Program-made: the position numbers and the translations under genes
DNA from: Crotophaga sulcirostris
Taxonomy: Eukaryota; Chordata; Aves; Cuculiformes; Crotophagidae
Direction: 5' to 3'
NCBI GenBank assembly: GCA_013397455.1
Contig: VYZB01000194.1
Span: 802,646-866,645, forward strand
DNA length: 64,000 nucleotides
Notes under the pieces: generated by a model
The model's input: the letters and a program-made list of their open reading frames with translations, nothing else
Databases searched by the model: none
What the model was told of the DNA's origin: nothing
In this document: positions 49,348 through 61,700 of the stretch, one piece after another
Layout of the letters: each line of letters opens with the position of its first letter
Position numbering within the stretch: the first letter of the stretch is position 1

Positions 49348-49923
49348 AACATAGAATCATTTAGGAAAAGAACTTTGAGGTCATTGAGTCCAAGTGTTAA
49401 CCTAACACTGTGAAGTTCACCACTAAACCATGTCCCTAATTGCCAAATCTACCCGTCTTTTAAACACCTCCAGGGATGGTGACTCAACCACTTCCCTGAG
49501 CAGCCTCTTCCAAAGCTCAACAACTCTTTCGGTCAAGTAATATTTCCTAATATCTAGTTTAAACCTCCCCTGAAGCCATTTCCTCTCATCCTGTTGTTTG
49601 TTACTTGGGAGAAGAAAACAACAACCGCCTCAATACAACCTCCTTTCAGGTAGTTGAAGAGATAGATAAGGTGTGGCCACAGCCCCCTTTTCTCCAAACT
49701 AAACAATGGCAGTTCCCTCAGTTGCTTCTAAAAGGACCTGTTCTCCAGGCCCTTTGCCAGCTTCATGGCCCTTCTTTGCACACTCTGCGGCAGCTCAAGA
49801 CCTTTCTTGTAGTGAGAGGCCTTAAACTGAACACAGGATCCAAGATGCAGCCTCAACAGCACTGAGTACAGAGGGACAATCACTTCCCTGCTCCTACTGG
49901 CCACGTCATTTCTAATACAAGCA
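49348..49923 (-). mobile_element. CR1, 5'-truncated, older subfamily with ATTCTATG-type tail
   Basis: Minus-strand CR1 3' part. The left edge ACATAGAATCAT is the ATTCTATG-type tail. Inside are TTTAAACACCTCCAGGGATG, AATATTTCCTAATATCTAG, CTCATCCTGTTGTTTGTTAC, TCAGGTAGTTGAAGAGATAG, TTCATGGCCCTTCTTTGCAC and GAGTACAGAGGGACAATCAC. This reaches further 5' into ORF2 (the [13 protein letters not shown] region) than the copy at 3178. Many substitutions indicate greater age. Confidence 0.93.
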
Positions 49924-51022
49924 TATGGACATGTTAGTCTTCTTACAGGTTGTGTAAAAAGTAATTAATGTTTTAAAATGCTATTGCAAGTTGGAAGTTC
50001 CCAAGTTTGTAAGCCAGCAAAGACAAAGTCTTTCATTAGCAATCTTTCTTTCCTCCTTATTTTCTGGATATGGAAAAGCATAACTGAAATAATCTCAGAG
50101 TTGATTCTTGAAAAATGTTCCTTGCACACATCCATACGTTCTCAACATTGAAGTGAAGTTCTGTGAATTAACTGAGACGCAAAATAACTCCTCAGTGCTA
50201 GCCTAGTGAATAGTGAGAGATACGTGGCGATGAAGTCTGATACCCAGTAGCAATTGCTAGAAATTTCTGGCGGTCTTCCTTTTCAAGACACTCATTTTGG
50301 GATGTAGCCCAAACCTCTTGAATTTCAAGATTCTCATTCACCTTGGCTCTCTACATACATAATTTATTTGTGCCTTACCTGGCTCTGTCCTCCTTATCCT
50401 CCTCTTCTGCAAGTCTCAACACGGCAACTGACTGTGTACAACTGGTGTTTTGAAAAGCTTTCATGTGTCCATTGCTGTGGTTGCTTAGTCCAAGTCTGAA
50501 GACACATCTCCTCTGCCTGTAAAATGCATTTGTCTCCAAAGATGATTTCTGTGGTCACGCTGCACTGCCACGGAGTTTGGTTGTTGATATTTACTTCAGA
50601 GATAACTCAGAAGGCAAAGATGAATCGCTCCAAGCTCGCTTAACTCAGTTGATAGGAAGGAACTGTGAAATTTGAGTAAGGGTCTTTGTAGAAAACCTCT
50701 TTGAAATATTAATGCTATTTGAAACTTGAAGGAACCTTAGCAAGATTGGTATTGGCTGCCCCAGACCTCCTTATGTCTTTTAATCTCTTTCATTAAGAGT
50801 GACATTTTCTTCTACATTTTCTGTTTCAGATACTGGGCTGCTGGGAAGATGAGGTTCAGTTTCAATGGGTGAAGCTCTGCAGATGCAGACATGTCCGGCA
50901 GAGGGACTTCAGAGTGGCACATGGGGCCTGGTGGGAAGCAGAGCTCAGAGTGAGCCGTGCAGCTCAGCTGACCTCTGTACTTCTGGAGGCACCTGTTGTA
51001 GCTTGGTCAAAGCTAACCTGGT
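49924..51022. other. Intergenic, no gene seen
   Basis: Moderate-GC sequence between two CR1 copies. The 150 bases before 51023 are GC-richer and may be further, diverged CR1, but I cannot show it. Confidence 0.6.
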
Positions 51023-51386
51023 GGGATTGTTTAGCCTGGAGAAGAGGAGGTTGAGGAGAGGTCTTACTGGTCTATACAACTACCTCAAAGGCGGTTGTAG
51101 CAAGGTGAATGCTGGTCTCCTCTCCTTAGTAACAAGTGATAGGATGAGGGGAAATGCCTCAGGTGAGGCAGGGGAGGTTTAGATTGGATATTAGGAAAAA
51201 TTTCTTTACGGAAAGAGTGGTGAAGCACTGGAACAGGCTGCCGAGGGCAGTGGTGGAGTCTTCTTCCTTGGAGGTGTTCAAAAAGCTTGTAGATGTGGCA
51301 CACTGGGACATGGTTGAGTAAGCATGGTGGTGTTGGGCTGGGTGACCTTAGAGATCTTTTGCAACCTAAATGATTCTATGATTCTT
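51023..51386 (+). mobile_element. CR1 3' end with ATTCTATG tail
   Basis: Reads GGGATTGTTTAGCCTGGAGA, then CAACTACCTCAAAGGCGGTT, GGAGGTTTAGATTGGATATT, AAGCACTGGAACAGGCTGCC and GGTGACCTTAGAGATCTTTT, ending ATGATTCTATGATTCT. This is the [10 protein letters not shown]...[10 protein letters not shown]...KHWNRLP...VVES region and 3' UTR of CR1, with frame breaks (for example the GNASGEAG stretch where GNxLKLRQG is expected). The tail type separates it from the ATACTGTG group. Confidence 0.94.
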
Positions 51387-54114
51387 GTGTCTTTTTGCTG
51401 TCACTATGCTGGCTTTGATAGAGGCTTGTTCTCTAAAGATGACAAAGCCTTTATGTGTGGAGCTGATGAGATTTACATGCTGCAGCTGTGTGATTTGGCT
51501 GTGCTCTTCTGCTTGACTGTGGAAACTGTAGTTTCATCTATCAGTGCATACGGGTTTGAGATACTACCCATGTATCTTTGAACTAACGTTAGACTTTAAC
51601 CTGATAACTGTGCTAAGCTTCCTACTCACTACCTGGGGGACTGAATGGTCAACTAGACCTCTGACAATCAGGGATCTGTTTGGGCACCTGGAAATGAGAA
51701 GAATGGGTTGTTCTTCACGGTGATAATTTTGTTATCTGTCATAGTGTTTTACCTGTCCGATTTTGTTATTCATGATTTCTTTAACATTAATCATTAAGGA
51801 GGAAACCTTTCGTAGGACTTTTCTACTGGGTGAAATTTCTGTTTAAAAGGCAATAGGTGTAAAACATTGCAGCACCACTGCTGCTGAGATGGGTCATCCA
51901 AACCTTGAGCAGATTCAAGAAGAGAAGTGGTAAACTATAGCATCCTACTCTGGCGCATGTTGATATAATTGTCAGAATATTTGAGGCATGCCCAACAGAC
52001 GCAATGACCAGCTCAGCACTGGTCACATTGTGAACATTGACCCTTGAACATTAATTGTTGTATTAATTGTATGTTGGCAACTTGTTTCCTCTGTATCAAA
52101 GAAGTGATAGCACATTGAGTTGAGTGTAATTGTAGGCTGGAGGTAATCAAAAATAGCAAATAGCATATATTACTGTTGGTTTGCTGCAAACCTAGACAAT
52201 GTCTTTTGCTTTGGAAAGAATTAGAAATATTTTATACAGCAGTGGCAATAATGAATAACATTACTTCCCAGTTGTTAATTGATACACATTATCAGCGAAC
52301 TGAGCTACACCTTGCTAGCTCAGATAGTCCAAGAGCTAACTGAGGGTCTAAGTAGCACCTTAATTTATGGGCAGACTGCTGCCCTGGGAGTGACCATTGC
52401 TCAGAACCCCTGTTCCATGTCAGTGAAGCAGTGCAGGGAGCTGGCAGCTGCAGCTGGCGTGACTGCATCTCCTTGTGAGGACTGCCAGCTCCCCTCCGCT
52501 TGCTTTGCCTGGGTCTGTTTGCTGCCTGTCTGTATGATCCCACCTGAGTTACAGGTGAACTCAGCTAAACCTCATGACTAGGTATGAGGTGTGGTTATAC
52601 CATTAGGTCTTTGTGTCTCCTATTGCTTTTGGTCTTTGGCTTTTTGTGCAGAGACATCTGAATATTCCTGCTTATAGCAATAGCTACCCACGCCTGAGGA
52701 TTGTATGCAACCTAGCATAACCCAAAATGAATGAAATTAATGGCACCTCCAGTTCCATGTTGGAATTTTTGACACAGTGGTTTGTTTTCTCTTTCTGCCC
52801 TCGAGCTGGTTTTCTCCGAAAATATCTCTTTTTGCTTATATGCTGGCAGGAGGTGCTTATACTTGAGAGTACGGACCTTTGATCCTGAGGTCAAAGAATC
52901 ATAAAAATTGTTTAGAATCAGCCATGAAATTGTGTGTCTTGTGAATTAGATGCAGTTCTTTGAGTAGTCTTGTGCAGCTGTTTACCACATAAAATTAAAT
53001 ATAGCACTGAGTAACAGTTCTGTCAGTAGTATGTGTAGAGCAATAGAAATAGTTTCTGAGAAAGTTAGTGGGAAGAACTAAGTAATTTGACTGAAGTAAA
53101 ATTAAATGCATATGTACAGGGATAGTAATTTATTATACATCTATCCCATGCATATCACAATGAGCTTGTGGTTTTAAGACAAGGTAAGTTTTAAACAGGA
53201 GTTAAACACAAGCCCTTGATTCTAAAGGGTTTGTAAAAACATGTAGATTGATACAGACACTTTGCGTCCCTGGCTGTCAAAAACACTTAAGAATTACCCA
53301 GACTGTGGTAATTGTTTACAAAGCAAAGCACATGTTAAGTGATTGAAGGTTTCAAAACACTTAAAAAGAGGTTTGGTGTGTTGTGTATTATAAACTAGTA
53401 GCTAAGTGATGCTGGGTTACGTGAATTCCTTACTAACAACTTAAATGCTTGACCAAAAATATTCAGCGAGGATCCTTTAAATTTCTTAAAAAGATGGTTC
53501 TTACAGCGGGATAGGCAGTCTTCTAGTTGTGGCTTTCTCCAAATTATTTTTAAATGCCTAGTATTTCATTAGTCAATATTTTACATACAATGTGAAAGAC
53601 TCATTGCCTACTGACAGGAAAAGTGTGCAGGTAACTCTAGTCTATTAGTGGGGGCAAATCTTCCTTCAGCCTGCACGACCTGAATTTCACTTTATTCACA
53701 GCAGAGAGGTGGTAGTGGTAGCTCAGTCCTCTGCCAAATCTTGCTTGATTTGTCCAGCCAGCAGTGAAGCACAATGTTGTAGCCTGGAGGAAGGATCTGA
53801 GTGCAGAGTTGGCTACCAGGTGCTTTCCTGATCCACAGAATTTAGATTCTGGTATTTGGAATACCTCATACAAGGTTCCAATAATGTCGCTTCGGCAAAA
53901 GCTTGACATGAAACACCTTTCTTTGAGCACTCTTATGCAGTTGTGAAGGCTATAGAAGTCAATCTGTAGTGGATTGTAAGTGGGCAAGCTGCCACATTCA
54001 CTGCCATCTCCAGTTTCTCAGAGGCTGCGAGTGAAAACCATTCTTATTTTTGCTCCCTTTTAATGCTTTTTTTTGCTTCTCTGTTCTATAATAATATTGG
54101 CCTTTGACTTCCCC
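51387..54114. other. Intergenic, no gene seen
   Basis: No recognisable repeat. A 100-codon plus-strand frame at 52279-52581 and a 116-codon minus-strand frame at 53637-53987 have no similarity I recognise and are not supported as genes. Confidence 0.6.
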
Positions 54115-55707
54115 AGAGCCTTGAGCTGGAGGAACATGAGTGGCCAAAGAATCTCTCAGTCCACCCCAAACTTGTGCGGGATCTGCAGCTCCAGGTGGGT
54201 CCCTATGGGGCCTGATGGGATTTATCCAAGGTTACTTAAAGAGCTGGCCGATGTCATAGCAAGACGTCTCTTGATGGTTTTCCAACGCTCTTGGGAATCT
54301 GGAGAGGTACCAGCTGACTGGAAGCTGACAAATGCTGTCCCGGTCTTCAAGAAGGGCATCAGGGATGACCCCAGTAACTACAGATGTGTCAGTCTCACTT
54401 CAGTGCCTGGTGAGATTACGGAGAAGATTATTCTCAGAGCTACCAAAAAACATCTGAAAGACAACGCAGCCATTGGTGCCAGCCAGCATGGGTTTATAAA
54501 GGGAAGTTCCTGACTTAGAAACCTAATATCCTTCTATGACAAGGTCACCCATCTATTCGAGCAGGGAAAACCGGTCGATGTAATTTTTCTGGATTTCAGC
54601 AAGGCCTTTGATCCTGTCTCTCGCAGTATCCCCATGAACAAAATGTCCAGAATGCAGCTGGATAAACTCATGATACAATGGGTGCACAGTTGGCTGACAG
54701 GTTGGGCTCAAAGGGTCATAGTGAATGGGGTTACCTCAGGCTGGCGTCCAGTCACTTGTGGGGTCCCATGGGGATCCATCCTGGGGCTAGTGCTCTTCAA
54801 TATCTTCATAAATGACCTGGATGAAGGACTCGAAGGTTTATTGACAAAGTCTGCTGTCCCCCCCACAAAACATGGGGGGAACGGTGAACCCTCTTAGGGG
54901 CAAAGCGGCACTGCAGAGGGATGTTGACAGATTGGAGAGCTGGACAGTCTCCAGCTCCGTGAAATTTAACACGGGCAAGTGCTGGGTTCTGCACGTGGGA
55001 CACAGCACCCCCATGTACACGTACAGACTGGGCAGTGAGAGGCTGGAGAGGGTTCTGGTCACCGGTAAATTGAACTTGAGCCAACAGTGCCCTGGCAGCC
55101 AAGAGGGCAACGGTGTCCTAGGGTGCATCCAGCAGGGCATGGCCAGCCTGGAGAGGGAGGGGATTGTCCTGCTCTGCTCTGCTCTGCACTAGTGAGGCCC
55201 CACCTCAACTCCTGTGTGCAGTTTGGGGTGTCACGGTATAAAAAGGACATCAGACTACTGGAGAGTGTCCAGAGGAGGCCACAAAGCTGGTGAAAGGTCT
55301 AGAGGGGAAGTGATACGAGGAGCAGTTGAGGGCACTTGGTCTGTTCAGTCTGGAGGAGAGTGGGAGGGGATCTCACAGCTGTTTGCTGCCTTCTCACAAG
55401 GGAGGGAGGAGGAACAGGTGCTGATCTGTTCTCTCTGGTGAACTACGGTAGGACTGGAGGTAATGGCAGGAGGATGTGCCAGGGGAGGGTTAGAGTGGAT
55501 ACTAGCAAGAGGTTCTTCACCCATCTGGTGGTGGAGCTGGAATAACTCCCCAGGGAAGCAGTCACGGCACTGAGCCTGACAATATTCCAGAAGCCTTTGG
55601 ACAATGCCCTCAGTCCCATGGTGTGAACGTTGGGAGTGTCCTGTGTAGGGATAGGAATTCGACTCGATGATCCTTGTGGGTCCCTTCCAACTCAGGTGAT
55701 TCTGTGA
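54115..55707 (+). mobile_element. Longest CR1 copy: RT domain to 3' end, inactivated
   Basis: Domains in order: pre-RT and RT fingers (GPDGIYPRLLKELADVIARR, SWESGEVPADWKLTNAVPVF, DDPSNYR, SLTSVPGEITEKII), palm motif A ([13 protein letters not shown]), a region like [40 protein letters not shown], then RT thumb and the ORF2 C-terminus in several frames, and a 3' UTR ending TGATCCTTGTGGGTCCCTTC and GATTCTGTGA. Breaks: an in-frame TGA at 54511-54513 where the family has Cys, loss of the catalytic FADD motif near 54850 (TKSAVPPTK in its place), and several frameshifts from 55070 on. The 5' edge near 54115 is approximate. It belongs to an older subfamily than the ATACTGTG-tailed copies. Confidence 0.93.
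55171..55187. repeat. (GCTCT)n short repeat within CR1
   Basis: GCTCTGCTCTGCTCTGC in the SALVRPHL region of the CR1; probably a small slippage expansion contributing to a frame break. Confidence 0.8.
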
Positions 55708-58700
55708 AAAAATGTGACTAGCCACTCGTGATGGGTAAGCAGGTCTGTTAGGCAATGCACAATCTTATCTTGACCCTTGTAAGGCTTTGGTAGGGGTGGT
55801 GTCTAAGTTTGTGGTGGGTGTAGGATGACTGTAGTAGCTGTGACATGAAATTTGTTAATATCTCATACACACAGAATGGACAGCATTTGATTGAAAAGGT
55901 TAAAAATGCGATTATATATCAAATTGTATTTGCATCAGATGCAGTAGATGTAAAATAGTGCTTGGAGAAGCAAAAGGTATTGGTAGAGATGAGTTTTAAT
56001 ATTGACACATTTCCTGAAGGTCAACAGCAATGAGTAATTTATAAGGGAAATATTTTTCCTCATTGAGGTTTTTTTTTCCAATCTCTGTATTCTTCTTAAT
56101 TTCTTCTGTTTTTTTTTTCTCTTCCTCGAAAGATCTTTCTTCCAAAATTTTTTCTTTCTCCCTCCAACCCTGACAGTGCTATGATGTTCCATGGATACAA
56201 CTACTGAAACATTAGCAGGTTTATTTTTTCTGGTGGCACCTGATTACTAGTTGTGAAGAAATAAGCACTATCAGTACTTACCTAAGCAGCGCACTGTTGA
56301 GGTCCATACTCATATTTCAGGTGGTTTTTTTTTCCTTCATTCATCATTGCAAAAAGTCCCTGAAAATGTTTTTTTTCTGGTGTACTTTAGGAAGATGATG
56401 ACACAGAATAATATCTGCACTTTCTGTTAAAATAGTCTTTTCTCAGTGGTATGTCTGTGATAGCACAAGATATTGACATGGAAAGCTATATTTTAATATA
56501 GGTCCATCTGTAGATTTTAAAGAGTAAATCTGTGCTCCTTTACAACCACTGCAGAACTGTATGGATGACCTTATTACAGTTTTTCAGGTTTTGGTTTTTT
56601 TATATACGGTAGTTATCCCTGAGACATTACATAAAAGGAGATTTTTCTTATCTACAGTAAAATGTAAATGTAATCAATTCTGATTGAACAGTCTTTTAAG
56701 TTGGCTTTCTTCTGAGTCCTGGGCAAGTCCAGTTCTTACAACATAATACTGTTCTCCCTGCTGATCTGAAAAATAGGCAGGATATCTGACTGTTGCTGTG
56801 AATATTGTTTCTTTTGAAGAGGGAAGAACAATGAAAGGACACGGATTATCCCCTCCGAAATCTATGTTCAAGTAGAAACAAATCCCTTCTTGATGCAAGG
56901 GTGAGAGAGAAACCAATAACCTGAGAAGTGGGGATTGAAGGAGGTGATTTCTGAGCAAAGAGAGGCTCGACATTTCAATGAGGTAGAGGGGGAAAATGAC
57001 TGACGGGTGTAGGGTGGCTTGAACAGGACATGCAATGTGGGCAGTAATAGGATAGTAGTCCAAAGAGCAGTAAGTGTGCGTCTGTTCCTCGGGTTACTTT
57101 CTGCCGTCCTAAAGGAACCGTTTTGGTTGTTGAAGCCAAAGGCAAGGGTTATTTTGTTGAGCAAGGTGGGATGAGAGAGACCTTGCAAGGTGCTTTCCGT
57201 GCCTTGCATGCCCCCAGGGTACCACTTACAGGTCACAGTCGTGCTTGAAGGGTGACTTGGCTGGATGTGTGCCTCCGTGTACACGTGTGCACATTAGGAT
57301 CTCATGCAGTGGTCTGAGTTCTACTGTCTTCCAATACTTATACGTTGTGTGCTGTGTTTCTGTTACACAAATAATTCCAGCACCTTGAGAGAGTGGTGAC
57401 TTAGTATCCTTTCCTTGATTACCACTGCGGTAGAAAAGAGGAAAGCCACAGCACCCCGATTCCATCAATTTTACAGCATTTGATGACATCTAAACTACCA
57501 GTCACTCCCTTGTGTGACCTATATACTCTGTTCTGAGTTTTCAAACTCACAGGTATGTAGCGTTTCCATCCCTAACAGCACCGTAATTATTCTTGCCCCC
57601 TTAGGCTGCAACCTTGCATTTACTTGGGCTCATGCCAGATGAGAGGCTCATTATTACCAGCCATCCCTGCAGTGCTTCTTGGCAAAACCTTTGAATCCTT
57701 CTGGCTTCTTTGGCCGTGGGCAGCACTGGCAGTCAGAGCTCCTCAGGAGCTTCCCTAACCCCTTCATTAATCTGCTATTTTCCTCCTTATGCCATATCCA
57801 TTATTTCTCCCATGCAGTATTCTTTTGGTTTATGATTAATGTGAAAGTTGTGGTTTAGCTGAAAAGAGTTGTGAGAGAGAAGAAGTGCGTGACTCTGCAA
57901 ACTGCTTGTGTCACAGGTGCAATGTTTAATTTGGTTTTGTTTCCTTACTAATTATCTCTTTGATGGTGGGTTTCAGGACTTTATGCTACGTTTCATTCTT
58001 CCTTGTTATCATATTTTACAGCCTGAAATGGGTGACAGGGTGATTGTCTTACCTTTACAAAGTTTTATCTTTTTTAAAGCTGTTATATTTGATTTAAAAA
58101 AAAAATCAATATGTGTGCTCTGACTTGAAGCTATACTCATAATTGGGAATTGGGTTAAAACTGTCAAGCTATCAAGCTGTTGATATGAAAAATGACTGTC
58201 TCCTGGTTAGAGGTGAACCAAAATGTTTCCTTTAACAGTATTTTAAAATATATAAGTTGCTGTGGTAAAACTTCATGAAAGCAGAAATGAGTGATCTCGA
58301 TTATATCTGTTTTCTCCTTCCTCTGTAATCTCTGGAAAGCTGCATTAGGCGAAGATTTTTTTTTGCCTTCAGAAGATGGGAAATAATAGTAATAAAAAAT
58401 AATGGCAATAGGAGCAGTACCCTTCTGGGACTGTATGTTGCCTCTTCCATAAATGTCTGGCTTTCTAGATGGCTGACAGAACAGCCTGTGATGTCTTTTA
58501 GGTCAGTTAATAGCAATTTCCTCCGTTGTCACTCTGCAACCTCATTCAACACTTCAGACCCAATATTGTTCTTCTTTAATCTGCTATCATGCAAAAGATC
58601 TTGTTTTGATAAGGTATGGTAAATTCACTCACAGAAATTTGGTACTCTATTTGAAAATACTAGTGTATTAGTTTTCTTGCATTCCAGAAGGCAATATGTC

Positions 58701-61700
58701 TAATGTTGCTCCCAGCATCTGTTTCAATTATTTGTGGAGATAGTCCTTTCTAATTTTTTTGTAACTTGTAACAATTAGCATCTCATGCACAGATGCTTTT
58801 ACGCCAGTAAACTGAGGGATAAAATGCCTGTGTAAGACTGTGTCACCTGCTGTTAAAAGCTGCAGCTTGAGGTGTGAGGCGTTTTTCCAAAGCTGGTGCC
58901 TGACCTTGATCTGTGATCACAGCTGAAGTATTTAACCTCACTGAACCTCTTGACCTCTCAGTCATTTACCACTGAGCAATGTTTTGTAGCACTGCAATGT
59001 TTTCCTGCATTCCTCTAGATTTAATATATATATTTTTTTTTCCATTTAACTTAAAAGAATATGGATCAACAGCACTTATTTATCAACCAGATAGGCTCAT
59101 CTAGATTCCTGGAGATTTACAAATGCTGTAATCACTCCCATTTCTAGGGTATCCAGTGTTGTCATGGATGAATATAAATAATGCCTTTCTCAATTTATTC
59201 ATTTCTACCTGATAAACTTGACTGGAGCCTCTCAATAGTGAAAAAGTATTATTCATAGCGCTCTGGATCCCATTTGTGTTGAAAGTAGAGGATAAGACTG
59301 CCAGCAGAAACTCCCAGTACTTCACAAAGGTGAAAAAAAGCACTTTTCTTTTTAAGATTTAAAAACTGAGTCACAGAAAACTAGCATGGAGATCAACCAT
59401 GGGATGAAAGTCCACAGTGTCTTGATATACCTGTGTCATTTCTAGCCACCACTTCCAATATTGATCTAGCCTTTTTTAGAGACCACCACAGGGAAAAATA
59501 AAATCTGCCCTGACATTTTGTTGCTGCAGTTTAGATGCACCATTTCTTTTCCCCTCTAGCAGGGATTTTCTGAAGTATTCTTCTATAAAGGCGTAATTTA
59601 ATTTACATTTGTTTGATTACATTTCTTTTCTAGGTACACTGAAATTGTAGAAACTTCTCGTGTTTACTGCAATTAGAGCTGAATCTTTTTTAAAAGATTT
59701 TTCTTTTTTTTGTAACATATATGTAATTTCAATAATGTTGTTTTGGCCTATAAAACCTTCAAAGAATTCTATAAAATAATACACTCTTTAACTGTGAAGT
59801 ATTTTGGTGTTTTAATTTCACAGTTTTTGTTTTAAAATTACTTTGAAAAGTTATAGTAAATTCAGCTTATTTCGTGTATCTAAAGGGAATTTTCAGTATA
59901 TAAAAGTTCATTTGTTTGCATACCTCTTGTTATTGCCACCAGATGTCTCTGTCCTTGCATTGCCTATTAAATGACCACACCGTGTGTGAAGTCACATTTG
60001 TAAGAGAGGAAAATTCATTGGAGCTTAGCAAACGTTGTAAACCAGGGACAGTCTTGAGATTTTAATCATCTCTTGATCAGTTATAAGCTATAAATCAGCA
60101 GGAGGTTTATTTACTTGGAGTATTACTCCCTGAAATTATGACATAATTATATGGGAACTTTAAACATAGTATCTCCTTAGATTTAAGGTTATGGATTGCT
60201 TTTAGTTTGTGCTTTTATAATGGGAATTTTTAGATCTATGATGCAACAGCAGTCTTTTGTCTAAATAAAATGAAACAAAGCAATTGGAATAAGTAAACAG
60301 GAAACAAGATTGAAGAGACTGGAGACAAAAAATAGCAAAACCCAATGGGACAAGGAGGGGAGAATTGGTGGGGTGCAGGATCACGTTCTGAGGAGCAGTT
60401 CGGAGAAGAAACGTGATTGGACATAGTTATCACACAACATGAACTCTCTCTCACTGATAACAAAGTCTTCAAATCCATGGCAGCAGTACACATCTACAGC
60501 TTTTTTCCCTTCCCTCTCAAACCTGATGTTCCATGATGTGCTTCTTCTCTGTCAGCTGTGACAAACAGACTGTAATCAATGATTCCTCTGGTACCATGCT
60601 TGGATATGCCTGGGAGAGAAGCAGAAGGTGGAGTAGCTCCCAACCACCCCCACTTAGGGAAGCCAGCTTTGCACCCCTGCCTGTCTCTGTCTGACTGTTA
60701 CTCCTTTTCTGGACATCACAGGTTTACGATTCAACAGCTTTAGTCTCATGAGGCTCAATTTAACAATACTGTGTAACGATTTGCGAAGTTTAAGAGATCT
60801 TCTTATTGAAAGCTTTCTTTAAATAGATTGAAAATGCTTCCTATGCTAGATAAAATAGATTTACAGCCACCAAAGAAAGATGAAACTAAGTGTTTGACTA
60901 TTCTTTTTTGAATGTCAGTGCTGTAGGAAAAAGCCTGACCTTTCTAATGCCTGCCTCTATCAGGGAAACTGTCCAAAGCCACATGAAAGAAAAGATGAAA
61001 TTCCTAAAACTTAAAGAGGAGCTGTGCAGTGTCTTCCCACTTTACCTCTGGCTCCTTTCCAAGTCTTAGTTAGATTTGATAGTCAAGTCTTAGGGTGAAA
61101 AGTGCTCTTTAACATCTGCCCTTTCAGACTGCTGTGCAAAGAGAGAAGGGTGCCTACTCTGAACTTGAATGATGCAGCAATCAGCTTTCCTTTGTAAAAT
61201 GAGTGAGGCCTTGAATATGTTACATCTCTTGAAATTTTCAGAATATGGGTTTTCCTCTCTCTGCTAATCAGGCATTCAGAAAAAAAAAAAAGGGTACCTT
61301 CTCAAAATTTGAGAATCAAAACTGTTTAAAACCTCAGCAAATACCACAGTATGTGTATACTTTAAATGTCAGCCATATTTTTCTGAGGAGATGGGATTTG
61401 AAGGAGAGTGAAGAATATCAACTAGCTTACTAGCAGGCGTATGTATAGCTTTTAACCAATGGCAGAGTGGACTGTTTCAGGAAGGATAACCTTTCTGAAC
61501 TATTGAAAGTATTTTAGAAGTCTAGAGCCTCCATCATTTTGTCTTTTTTATTTTGGTGTCATTGCGTTACAAATGAATCTTGATCTTCCAAATATATGTG
61601 TGTATGTGTGTTTATTGGCTCTTGGGGGACTTAGCAAGAAACTGATTCATATATTTTTAAAACTTTAAAGTTTTTCTTTAGTTTTCACCTTTTGTTCAGA

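Noticed and set aside
52279..52581. A 100-codon plus-strand frame with Cys-rich stretches
   Set aside because: No known motif; GC-richer sequence lengthens chance frames. Not supported as a gene.
53637..53987. A 116-codon minus-strand frame beside the long CR1
   Set aside because: Considered as part of the CR1, but the strand is opposite and no CR1 motif is present. Left unassigned.
60236..60720. Possible LTR or old repeat with moderate GC
   Set aside because: No terminal TG...CA, no poly(A) signal arrangement and no match to the LTR start at 63923.
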